Below are positions 6,789 to 13,513 of a stretch of 19,705 nucleotides of DNA, one piece after another (positions within the stretch are counted from its first letter, which is position 1; each line of letters opens with the position of its first letter). A program made the position numbers and the translations under genes. Origin of the DNA: JBMNRY01 sp050944915. GTDB taxonomy: Bacteria; Bacillota; Limnochordia; JAAZLZ01. Under the pieces are notes generated by a model. That model did no database searches. It saw only the letters and a list, made by a program, of their open reading frames with translations, and was not told the DNA's origin. Where the stretch lies: positions 1 through 19,705 of the forward strand of contig JBMNRY010000031.1 in assembly GCA_050944915.1 (NCBI GenBank), in the 5' to 3' direction.

Positions 6789-7574
6789 GTGGAGAAACAT
6801 TTACAAAGGGGTATTAAAGACGTGATCGCCGAATTTCCCCGGGTGGGGGAAATCTTAGCGGCCTATGATATCGGTTGTACCACCTGTATGGTGGGGACTT
6901 GTTTGTTAGGGGATGTGGTGGAAATCCATAACTTGCCCCGGGAGACTGAAAAGGAACTTATGGAAAAGGTTGCCCAAGTCATCGATCCCAGCGGATCTCC
7001 GGTAGAGATCAAGCCTCGACCAGAGGCACCGAAGGTAACCAGTTTTTGTCCGCCTATCAGGGAGTTGATGGAGGAGCACCGGGTCATCGAAGAATGGTTA
7101 GCCTTGATACCCCAGGTGACAGAAGCCTTGGCGGCGGGAAATCCTTCCGCTTGGGATTGGATCAGCGCTGGGTTGCAGTTCAGCCGGGAGTATGCCGACC
7201 GTTACCACCACGCTAAGGAAGAAAACATTTTATTTGATTATGGGACAGGTAAACAGGCCATCGTCGATGCCATGTGCCTAGAACATAACATGGGTCGGGA
7301 GCATATCCAGGGAACTAGCACTGCCGTCATCAAGAAGGATGTGGCTGGGGCCATTAGACATCTAACGGCCTATCGGGAACTCCTGGAAGCCCATATCCAA
7401 AAGGAAGACGAAATTCTTTATCCGTGGATTCAATCGGAACTCTCGACCCATCAGGTCGGAGAACTCTATGCCCGCTGCGAAAGGGTTAAAGAAGAACTGG
7501 ATCCTGCCCGCTATGAAGAACATAAAGCCTTTGTGCAGGCCTTGGCGGAAAAACTAAATAAAGGAAATGGATAA
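6789..7574 (+). CDS. DUF1858-hemerythrin fusion protein (RIC/ScdA-like)
   Basis: Protein of 261 residues in two domains. Residues 1-70 resemble the DUF1858/ScdA N-terminal domain: 'IKDVIAEFPRVGEILAAYDIGCTTCMVGTC' with Cys30, Cys33 and Cys38. Residues 90-215 form a hemerythrin di-iron bundle with its ligand set visible: His97 (MEEHR), His140/141 and Glu145 (YHHAKEE), His166 and His172 (LEHNMGREH), and His202 and Glu206 (LEAHIQKEDEILYP). Proteins of this layout bind O2 or NO and help repair Fe-S centres after nitrosative stress (RIC/YtfE/ScdA). GTG 6789 is chosen because AGGGGGT (6776-6782) precedes it by six bases; ATG 6768 is the alternative and overlaps the previous gene. Expression from the Crp/FNR-type promoter fits the role. 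Sure of the domains, fairly sure of the stress role. Confidence 0.9.
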   Translation: MEKHLQRGIKDVIAEFPRVGEILAAYDIGCTTCMVGTCLLGDVVEIHNLPRETEKELMEKVAQVIDPSGSPVEIKPRPEAPKVTSFCPPIRELMEEHRVIEEWLALIPQVTEALAAGNPSAWDWISAGLQFSREYADRYHHAKEENILFDYGTGKQAIVDAMCLEHNMGREHIQGTSTAVIKKDVAGAIRHLTAYRELLEAHIQKEDEILYPWIQSELSTHQVGELYARCERVKEELDPARYEEHKAFVQALAEKLNKGNG

Positions 7575-7577
7575 GGA

Positions 7578-7606
7578 GACGCTGGGGAAGCCCCAGCGTC
7601 TTCCTT
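7578..7606. terminator. Bidirectional terminator between convergent operons
   Basis: A 10-base-pair GC-rich stem, GACGCTGGGG (7578-7587) with CCCCAGCGTC (7591-7600) and an AAG loop, lies three bases after the hemerythrin gene stop. On the other strand it lies just past the stop of the 64-residue protein. Flanks are AAGG and TTCCTT, so it can act in both directions. Confidence 0.85.
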
Positions 7607-7799
7607 AATGATCCCTTTTTGGTTTTTGGTATTCCTTTTTCTGGGCCGACTTGGCCCCATAGGAGTTGATCAGCCCCGTTGTCTGGGTGCTTGATCTGGT
7701 TTGGTCCACTAATTCCGGAGACATTTCCACATCCTGGAGATTATCCCGTTGAAAACGGGCTGTTTTGCGGGCCTGGGATTTACCTTTTCCCTCTTTCAT
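7605..7799 (-). CDS. Small basic hydrophilic protein, unknown function
   Basis: Not recognised. 64 residues, rich in Lys, Arg, Gln, Ser and Thr, with no Cys, Trp or hydrophobic segment; net charge is clearly positive (about +6). It looks largely disordered, with Lys-rich ends (MKEGKGKSQARK and KKEYQKPKRDH). Support for a real gene: AAGGTG stands five bases before the ATG; the start follows the enoate-reductase stop by two bases, a translational-coupling spacing; and its stop lies directly at the shared terminator hairpin, so the operon ends exactly where it does. Disordered basic proteins of this size can bind nucleic acid or be spore components, but no such motif is visible and none is claimed. 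Confidence 0.55.
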   Translation of the reverse strand: MKEGKGKSQARKTARFQRDNLQDVEMSPELVDQTRSSTQTTGLINSYGAKSAQKKEYQKPKRDH

Positions 7800-7801
7800 A
7801 T

Positions 7802-9802
7802 CTACACCTTCCCTTCAAAGGGCATCAGGGGTGAGAAGTATTTATGCCCTTCACCGATGGAATAAGCGGCGGCCATCCCTTCGTAGGCCGCTTCTAAAAT
7901 GCGGCGGGGTTGTCGGGCATCGCCGATGAGGTAGAGCTCAGACACCTTTCCTGCCAGAGGGGCCACCAGATCCCGGATCGGCTGGCTGCCCAGGGCGAGG
8001 ATGACCGTTTCCCCGGGGAAAGATACCCGACGACGGTTTCCGTCCCAGCCCCGTACCTCCGTAGGGGTGATCTCGGTGATGAGGATATTGGGTACCAATT
8101 GGATATCAAGTTCCGCCAGGCGGGCCAGTTGATCAACCCTGGTGATCGGTTCCAGGTCTAAACCTACATCGGGACCCATCTCGACGACGACGGAACTGAT
8201 ACCATCCTGGGCCAACATTTCCGCTGTTTCTAAGCCGACGGAACCGCCCCCTACGATGGTGACCTGTTGGCCCGTCACTTGAACCGTCCCGGCGATGACA
8301 TCCCAAGCTTGGAGGATACATCGACCCTGTTCACAGTTTAGGCTTCCTTGGCTGGGCAGGGCTCCCGTGGCCACGACGACGGCATCGGGGTTCTCCGCCA
8401 GAATGTTTTCGGGGGTACCTTGGGTCTTCAACCTGGTTTCGATCTGCAACCGTTCTAATTCTCGGCTCAAGAATTCGGTGAACCAGGCCACCTTGTCCTT
8501 ATAGGGTGGTAGGGCGGCCAAGATCATCTGCCCCCCTAGCCGTTCCGTTTTCTCCAGGAGGACTACTTCATGGCCCCGCAATTTGGCCACCCGGGCGGCT
8601 TCCATGCCCGCCGGTCCTCCCCCTACAACGACCACTTTTTTTCTATTCATGGTGGGATAGATGGTGCCGAAATCCCGCTCTCGACCGACCGCGGGGTTGA
8701 CGGTACAGCCCATGAAATTGGCGTTGAAAATCCCATCACCGACACAACCGATATTACACACAATACATCGGTTGATATGCTCCTCTTGGCCTTGGGCTGC
8801 TTTGAGGGCAAATTCGGGGTCACTGATCAGACCTCGACCGATGGCCACAAAATCCGCCTTCTTTTGGGCGATAATCTCATCGGCCATTTGGGGTGTGCGG
8901 ATGACCCCCACGGCGATCACCGGGATGGACACCTCTTCTTTAACCCTTTGGGCCAGGTAGACCCGCCATCCTTCTTCATAGGCCATAGATTCGATGATGG
9001 TGCTTATGGCTTCGTAGATACCCGAGGCCACATGGAGGATGTCGACTCCCGCGGCGGCCACCGCTTTCGCAATCTCCACCCCTTCTTCTAGTCGGTAGCC
9101 GCCGGGGACGAACTCATCGGCGCTAATCCGAAAACCCATGGGGTAATCGGGTCCGACGGCTTCCCGGCACCGCCTGATGATTTCCAAGGCGAAACGCAAT
9201 CGGTTTTGGAAACTTCCTCCCCATTTATCATTCCGTCGGTTGCTGTAGGGGGAGAGAAATTGATTGATCAGATAGCCGTGGGCGCCGTGGATTTCGATCC
9301 CATCGAAACCAGCCTGTTTCGCCCGGCGGGCGGCCTGGGCGAACTTATCGATCATAGCTTCGATCTCGTCGTTAGTCATCTCCATCGGTTGACTCTGCAT
9401 AAAACCACAAGGTACCGGCGAAGGCGATAGCACCGGAGCTCCTTCGGTAGTGCCGGGGGCAGTTTGTCGCCCGGCGTGTTGGATCTGTTGGAAAACCCGG
9501 GCTCCGTGATCCTGGATGCTTCGAGCTAACCAGCGCAGGCCGGGGATGAACTTATCATCATCGATCCGGTGCTGCAAAACGACGTTTTTTCCTCCTGGAT
9601 AATCGACCTGGGCGTTTTCGACGATTATGACACCGACGCCGCCTTTAGCCCGTTCCGCGTAATAGCGGACCATTCTTTCCGTAACTTCTCCGTTCTCACC
9701 GCCGAAGTTGGTGGCCATGGGGGGCATGACCAGGCGATTGCGCACTTCTAACGAGCCGATGCGACCGGGGCTAAAAAGATGCCGATATTTCAAGGTCACC
9801 AC
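7802..9802 (-). CDS. NADH:flavin oxidoreductase with Fe-S cluster (enoate / 2,4-dienoyl-CoA reductase type)
   Basis: Protein of about 666 residues with the full layout of 2,4-dienoyl-CoA reductase, BaiCD/enoate reductase and trimethylamine dehydrogenase. An FMN TIM barrel (1-340) carries 'IHGAHGYLINQFLSPYSNRR' (His172, His175, Tyr177). Four cysteines spaced C-x2-C-x3-C-x12-C (346, 349, 353, 366) hold a 4Fe-4S cluster. An FAD Rossmann motif (VVVGGGPAGM, 391-400) and an NAD(P) motif (VGGGSVGLE, 517-525) follow. Electrons pass from NAD(P)H via FAD and Fe-S to FMN and reduce an activated C=C bond. The start is ambiguous: GTG 9802 sits six bases after AAAGGAGG, while a second GAAGGAG favours TTG 9793. 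A small gene follows in the same operon. Substrate (2-enoate, dienoyl-CoA or steroid-like) cannot be decided. Confidence 0.93.
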   Translation of the reverse strand: MVTLKYRHLFSPGRIGSLEVRNRLVMPPMATNFGGENGEVTERMVRYYAERAKGGVGVIIVENAQVDYPGGKNVVLQHRIDDDKFIPGLRWLARSIQDHGARVFQQIQHAGRQTAPGTTEGAPVLSPSPVPCGFMQSQPMEMTNDEIEAMIDKFAQAARRAKQAGFDGIEIHGAHGYLINQFLSPYSNRRNDKWGGSFQNRLRFALEIIRRCREAVGPDYPMGFRISADEFVPGGYRLEEGVEIAKAVAAAGVDILHVASGIYEAISTIIESMAYEEGWRVYLAQRVKEEVSIPVIAVGVIRTPQMADEIIAQKKADFVAIGRGLISDPEFALKAAQGQEEHINRCIVCNIGCVGDGIFNANFMGCTVNPAVGRERDFGTIYPTMNRKKVVVVGGGPAGMEAARVAKLRGHEVVLLEKTERLGGQMILAALPPYKDKVAWFTEFLSRELERLQIETRLKTQGTPENILAENPDAVVVATGALPSQGSLNCEQGRCILQAWDVIAGTVQVTGQQVTIVGGGSVGLETAEMLAQDGISSVVVEMGPDVGLDLEPITRVDQLARLAELDIQLVPNILITEITPTEVRGWDGNRRRVSFPGETVILALGSQPIRDLVAPLAGKVSELYLIGDARQPRRILEAAYEGMAAAYSIGEGHKYFSPLMPFEGKV

Positions 9803-9847
9803 TCCTTCCCTCCTTTGTTCAGCCTATCCAGCTTAGGTTTTCACATT

Positions 9848-9868
9848 CCCAGGGGATTATAGCCTGGG
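9848..9868. repeat. Inverted repeat in a divergent promoter region
   Basis: CCCAGG (9848-9853) and CCTGGG (9863-9868) flank a nine-base spacer GGATTATAG in the 171 bases between the divergent enoate-reductase and dps genes. A terminator is not expected here, so an operator is possible. A following TTTTG makes a stray hairpin equally possible. Confidence 0.3.
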
Positions 9869-9973
9869 TTTTGTTTATCTTTCCGAGGAGTAGGGGAGTT
9901 TATTCCGGATAGACTAGAAACGAAGGGAAACCTTGGTTGCCCTATCGATTACCAGTCAAGGGAGGAAAGACCT

Positions 9974-10720
9974 ATGATGGGAAATCAACCACAACAGCAA
10001 CGGGAACAGGCTATGCTGTCTATGACCATGACCAACTTAAACAACTTCCAAGGCCGCTTTAACATGGAAAAAAGTGGTTTCGATCCCAACATGCCCGGGC
10101 ATAAGACTGAGCATGAAATGATTCTGCGGCAGCCGCCTCGCACCGTCAAAGAACTAGGGGCCGGCATCGGCTTACCTAAGGAAGTCCGCCATGAAATGGC
10201 CCTCCAGCTGGATGATCACCAATGTGCCCTCACCGTAGCTCTTCATCAGTATAATAAGCATCACTGGATGTCCGAAGGCGCCGAAGGTTTCATCAGTATC
10301 CACGAGTTGTTGGAGGAACATATCGAACAGACAAAAAAACATATCGATATGGTCGGTGAACGGGTGGCTCGGCTGGGGGGAGTTCCCACGGCTCACCCCG
10401 TGGCCCAACACCAACTGTCCTATATCAAACATGAGGTGGAAGGACGCTATTCCCTCCGAGATTTCCTCCGCAATGATTTGGAGCATGAACTGAAGATTCA
10501 GCAGATGCTCCGCCAAACCATAAAGCGGGCCCATCAACTGGAGGACTATGGTACCGTCGAGGTTTTAGAAGAAGTTCTCCGAGACCGGGAAGACCTAGGT
10601 TACCATCTCTATAGCCTCCTAGAAGATGATACCCTCACCCGGGGCATGGGACACCTCTACGATGAACAATATGACCGGGCTGGCGATCGCCCCATGCCTC
10701 CCGGCAGCAAACTCCATTAA
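9974..10720 (+). CDS. DpsA-like ferritin (DNA-protecting mini-ferritin)
   Basis: Protein of 248 residues, longer than typical Dps (about 160-180). Residues about 70-225 match the cyanobacterial DpsA-type branch: 'LHQYNKHHW', 'GFISIHELLEEHIEQTKKHIDMVGERVARLGGVP', then the long C-terminal helices ending 'DLGYHLYSLLEDD'. The intersubunit ferroxidase ligands can be placed: His97, His110, Glu114 (Asp in E. coli Dps), Asp125 and Glu129. Dps forms a dodecamer that oxidises and stores iron with peroxide and protects DNA. The first 70 residues are an extra polar tail rich in Gln, Met, Asn and His, and the last 20 are also polar. The start at ATG 9974 follows GGAGG by eight bases. It is a single-gene unit ended by a hairpin. 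DNA binding by the tail is speculation. Confidence 0.87.
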   Translation: MMGNQPQQQREQAMLSMTMTNLNNFQGRFNMEKSGFDPNMPGHKTEHEMILRQPPRTVKELGAGIGLPKEVRHEMALQLDDHQCALTVALHQYNKHHWMSEGAEGFISIHELLEEHIEQTKKHIDMVGERVARLGGVPTAHPVAQHQLSYIKHEVEGRYSLRDFLRNDLEHELKIQQMLRQTIKRAHQLEDYGTVEVLEEVLRDREDLGYHLYSLLEDDTLTRGMGHLYDEQYDRAGDRPMPPGSKLH

Positions 10721-10728
10721 GGACGATG

Positions 10729-10749
10729 GGGAAAGCCTGGGGCTTTCCC
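10729..10749 (+). terminator. Terminator after dps
   Basis: GGGAAAGCC (10729-10737) pairs with GGCTTTCCC (10741-10749) around a TGG loop, eight bases after the stop. The T run is poor (TAAATTATTTC), so termination may be incomplete. Confidence 0.65.
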
Positions 10750-10867
10750 TAAATTATTTCTACGGAAAATCTTAAAGCTGTTGGACAGCCTGCTCCACGA
10801 GGTGTCGGAAAATAGGGAGGGAAATGGGAAAATAAAGCTGAATATCCATGGCAGGGGCAATACTTAA

Positions 10868-10882
10868 GGCCAGGCCCTGGCC
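10868..10882 (+). other. GC-rich hairpin upstream of the isomerase gene
   Basis: GGCCAG (10868-10873) pairs with CTGGCC (10877-10882) around a GCC loop, followed by CCCCTTTAGTT, about 50 bases before the start at 10932. It could be a late terminator for dps read-through or an attenuator for the next operon. No promoter was identified around it. Confidence 0.35.
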
Positions 10883-10931
10883 CCCTTTAGTTCATAGTCA
10901 GATTCTTACAGGGCGGCGAGGAGGCAAAGAG

Positions 10932-11759
10932 ATGACGGCAAAAATCAGTTGTTTACCGGTATCATTATTTAATCAAATCGTCCAAGGTGAAATGAGTCTC
11001 GGGGAATGGATCGACTTTGCCGAGAGCTGCAATTTGGATGGCGTTGACATAAGCAATATGTTCATTGCCAATCATACCCCCGTTTATCTGCGGCAGCTCA
11101 AGGAGATGTTGGCCGCAAAGAATATTCCCATCGTGATGTGCACCGCTTATCCCGATTTTACCCATTACGATGCGGTGCAACGCCGCCGGGAATTAGATTA
11201 TTTTCGCCGGGATATCGCCCTTTGTTCCCAATTAGGCATTTCCTATCTGCGGGTTTTGGCCGGGCAAGCCCATCCAGAAACAAAAATTGAAGACGGGGTA
11301 GCTTGGGCGGTGGAGAACATCCGCTTGGCGGCGGAAACCGCCGATGCCTACGGTGTGAAGCTGGTTTATGAAGACCATGCTAAGCCTGGGGCGTGGGATT
11401 ACATCGACATGACCTATCCACCCCATTTGTTCCTCCAGGTGGTGGAAGGGATTTGGGATTCCAGTGTCGGGATCAATTTCGACATCGGTAACATTACCGC
11501 CTACGGAGAAGATCCCCTGGAGATTCTCCATCGAGTTTATCCCAAAGTGGAAACTATCCATGTCTCGGACATGGCGGAAAAAGGTGTCTTCTCTCCCGTG
11601 GCTATCGGTACTGGGGTGACCCCCTTAAAAGAAACCTTCCGATACTTGAAAGACCGAGGCTTCCAAGGCTGGTTATGTATCGAGGAAGCTAGCAATCAAG
11701 GATTAGAAGGCATTAAACGGGTCGCGGCGACGGTGCGCAATTTGTGGGAAGAAGCCTAA
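10932..11759 (+). CDS. Sugar phosphate isomerase/epimerase-like TIM-barrel protein
   Basis: Protein of 275 residues of the xylose-isomerase-like/AP-endonuclease-2 superfamily. The metal-binding residues fall in the expected order: Glu in 'LVYEDHAK', Asp in 'INFDIGN', His in 'TIHVSD', and a C-terminal Glu in 'CIEEAS'. Members isomerise or epimerise sugars and inositols (keto-inositol dehydratase, tagatose/allulose epimerases), so the precise reaction cannot be read. ATG 10932 is chosen since GGAGG (10920-10924) precedes it by seven bases; an in-frame ATG further upstream at 10848 has no such support. The nagA-like gene follows on the same strand after about 90 bases containing a strong terminator, so they may be separate units. 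Fold sure, substrate unknown. Confidence 0.85.
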   Translation: MTAKISCLPVSLFNQIVQGEMSLGEWIDFAESCNLDGVDISNMFIANHTPVYLRQLKEMLAAKNIPIVMCTAYPDFTHYDAVQRRRELDYFRRDIALCSQLGISYLRVLAGQAHPETKIEDGVAWAVENIRLAAETADAYGVKLVYEDHAKPGAWDYIDMTYPPHLFLQVVEGIWDSSVGINFDIGNITAYGEDPLEILHRVYPKVETIHVSDMAEKGVFSPVAIGTGVTPLKETFRYLKDRGFQGWLCIEEASNQGLEGIKRVAATVRNLWEEA

Positions 11760-11772
11760 GAACATATGCGAG

Positions 11773-11826
11773 GGCGGTATCGTCCCCCGTCAAGTTGGGG
11801 GCCGGTTCCGCCTTTTCCTTTTTCTT
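11773..11826 (+). terminator. Terminator after the isomerase gene
   Basis: A long hairpin has an outer stem GGCGG (11773-11777) with CCGCC (11808-11812) and an inner stem CCCCC (11784-11788) with GGGGG (11797-11801). It is followed by TTTTCCTTTTTCTT. It begins 13 bases after the isomerase stop and ends about 25 bases before the deacetylase gene. Confidence 0.85.
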
Positions 11827-11850
11827 CAGCCATAGGAGGTTGGTTAGGAG

Positions 11851-13035
11851 ATGGCCAAGACCCTAGCCTTGGTCAACTGTCATCTGATCACACCCTTGCG
11901 TTTAGTAAAGAATGGTTATGTCCTCATCGCTGATGGTCGCATTGTAGACTGTGGAAAAGGGCTCCCCCCTTCGATGGATCAAAGCCTTGATTTACAAGGC
12001 TGTTACTTGGCCCCGGGATTTATCGATCTCCACTGCCATGGCGGTGGAGGACATGATTTCATGGATGGTACCGTCGAGGCCTTTGTTTCCGGAGCCCAAG
12101 CCCATATCCCCTTTGGCACCACGAGCCTTATGCCTACAACTATGGCCAGCACCACGGAAGAACTCCACCAGGTAATCGGGGCTTATGAGCAAGCCTCAAC
12201 TACTAATGGGCTAAAGCCCCATTTCCTTGGGCTGCACTTAGAAGGCCCATATTTTTCCCTGGAGAAAAGGGGAGCCCAAGATCCCCGCCACATCCGCAAC
12301 CCCATTCCCGCCGAATACCAAGGGATCATGGCTTTAACGGAAGGTATTAAACGTTGGACCTTCGCTCCCGAATTGCCCGGCGCCTTGGAAATGGCGGGCT
12401 ATCTTCATTCCCGGGGTGTCCTTTGTTCCATCGGTCATTCCAATGCCACCTACGAAGAGGTCTTGCCGGCCTTTGAGGCGGGATGTACCCACATCACCCA
12501 TTTGTATTCGGCTATGTCGACGGTGCGTCGGGACAAATCTTACCGTACCGCGGGAGTGATGGAGAGCGCCTACCTCATCGATGAGATGACAGTGGAGATC
12601 ATCGCCGATGGCCCCCACTTGCCTTCCAGTTTGCTCCAGTTGGTCTACAAGATCAAAGGTTCCGACAAAATCTGTCTCATCACTGATGCTATGCGGGCTG
12701 CCGGCCAGTCCACTAAAGAGTCCATCCTGGGGAGCCTTGAAGGGGGCCAACCGGTGATCATCGACGATGGGGTGGCCAAACTTCCCGATGGCAGCTCCTT
12801 CGCCGGGAGCATTGCAACAGCTAATCGGTTGGTGGCGAATATGGTCTCCCTAGCCGACGTCCCGTTGGTCGAGGCCGTGCGAATGATGACTCTAACACCA
12901 GCCCGGATCGCGGGGATCGACGATGGCAAAGGGAGCATCGCGCCTGGTAAGGATGCCGATTTGGTCGCCTTCAACGACGAACTGAAGATCATGCTCACCA
13001 TCATCGGAGGTCAGATCTGTTTTGCTCGGTTTTAA
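11851..13035 (+). CDS. nagA: N-acetylglucosamine-6-phosphate deacetylase
   Basis: Protein of 394 residues, the usual NagA length. It removes acetate from GlcNAc-6-phosphate, feeding glucosamine-6-phosphate to glycolysis or cell-wall synthesis. Amidohydrolase landmarks in order: 'FIDLHCHGGGGHDF' (His61, His63), 'HLEGPYF' with metal ligand Glu131, 'GHSNAT' (His196), 'THLYSAM' (His217, where HLFNAM is usual), 'IADGPH', and 'ITDAM' with catalytic Asp279. The C-terminal 'GSIAPGKDADLVAFND' closes the beta-sandwich. The start at ATG 11851 has GGAGGT ten bases upstream; a closer AGGAG abuts the ATG. No nagB, PTS or N-acetylglucosamine kinase gene is nearby, unlike classic nag operons, so a related N-acetyl-amino-sugar substrate is possible. 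Family assignment is firm. Confidence 0.9.
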   Translation: MAKTLALVNCHLITPLRLVKNGYVLIADGRIVDCGKGLPPSMDQSLDLQGCYLAPGFIDLHCHGGGGHDFMDGTVEAFVSGAQAHIPFGTTSLMPTTMASTTEELHQVIGAYEQASTTNGLKPHFLGLHLEGPYFSLEKRGAQDPRHIRNPIPAEYQGIMALTEGIKRWTFAPELPGALEMAGYLHSRGVLCSIGHSNATYEEVLPAFEAGCTHITHLYSAMSTVRRDKSYRTAGVMESAYLIDEMTVEIIADGPHLPSSLLQLVYKIKGSDKICLITDAMRAAGQSTKESILGSLEGGQPVIIDDGVAKLPDGSSFAGSIATANRLVANMVSLADVPLVEAVRMMTLTPARIAGIDDGKGSIAPGKDADLVAFNDELKIMLTIIGGQICFARF

Positions 13036-13513
13036 TCCAAGGTCATCACCAGCACGGTGAGGGTCGTTCTTTATCAGCTTCTTTGAAACGGGAAAATTGA
13101 CATCGTTCTTTTACCCAAGCCAATCGTCATCCTTAGATGATGAATCCACCGGTCATCATCTCCTCTAATCGAGGCTAGAAGCTTCATTCACCTTTGGTCT
13201 AGCCCTTTAAAATCCCCAAAACAGACCGGTTTAATGAGCAAGTTTAGGAAAATTCTAATCAGTCGATAACTGAAAAAGAGGAAATCAAGGTATCTTCCAG
13301 AATAAATTTAAACAATTGAAAAGCGGCTAAACACATATTGTTGTGCCGTTTTGGACCTTGGGAAAATGGTCCAAGCATTGGGGACCTGAGGAAAGGGGGG
13401 TAGGGTCCAGACTTTCTCTCCCCAGGGCCGAGTCTGGTGGGGCATCTGGAGAGGAACAAGACAGTTGGCACAGGGGCAAGAATACTAAGATATCGACCGA
13501 AAGGAGATGTCCA
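13036..13513 (+). other. 478-base non-coding region with several hairpins
   Basis: No SD-supported gene in either strand. Contents from left to right: a weak TCACC/GGTGA hairpin after nagA (13046-13060); an unpaired TTGACA (13097-13102) with no matching -10; a perfect nine-base inverted repeat (13135-13143 with 13153-13161); a seven-base inverted repeat GGCTAGA/TCTAGCC (13173-13179 with 13198-13204); an AT-rich stretch to about 13340; and a folded leader from 13341 to the binding-protein gene, listed separately. An in-frame extension of the next gene back to 13343 is open but lacks an SD and would destroy the signal peptide. Confidence 0.6.
13341..13512 (+). ncRNA. Candidate structured 5' leader (riboswitch-like) of the ABC importer operon
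   Basis: Pairings found by eye: TTGTGCC (13341-13347) with GGCACAG (13467-13473, one G-U), enclosing the rest; TTGGACC (13351-13357) with GGTCCAA (13368-13374); the competing GGACC 13382-13386 with GGTCC 13404-13408; and CCAGACT (13407-13413) with AGTCTGG (13431-13437). The loop of that last stem holds TTCTCTCC (13414-13421), complementary to GGAGAGGA (13448-13455), which would make a pseudoknot. GGGCATCT (13440-13447) can pair over eight bases with AGATGTCC (13505-13512), which overlaps the SD. It matches no riboswitch class I know. Real transcription and folding are unproven. Confidence 0.35.

Noticed and set aside
8570..9091. Long + strand open frame of 173 codons opposite the enoate reductase
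   Set aside because: It lies wholly antisense to a clear, motif-rich gene, has no SD and a composition typical of a shadow frame.
9941..9962. Possible second Crp/FNR site upstream of dps
   Set aside because: Only one half-site (TTGAC on the minus strand) is present; the other half reads AATCG instead of GTCAA.
13097..13125. TTGACA as a -35 box for the importer operon
   Set aside because: The 16-18 base downstream positions hold CCAATC-like sequence with no resemblance to TATAAT, so no promoter is called.
13382..13480. Resemblance to glycine (GGAGAG...GGGGCAAG) or c-di-GMP-I (CACAGGGGCAAG) riboswitch motifs
   Set aside because: Only short fragments agree. The order and the remaining conserved cores (GCCGAAGG with CTCTCAGG for glycine; GGACGCAAAGCC and the tetraloop receptor for c-di-GMP-I) are absent.
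13343..13513. N-terminal extension of the binding protein back to 13343
   Set aside because: No SD at the upstream start, low-complexity hydrophilic translation, and it would bury the signal peptide that begins at the SD-supported ATG 13514.
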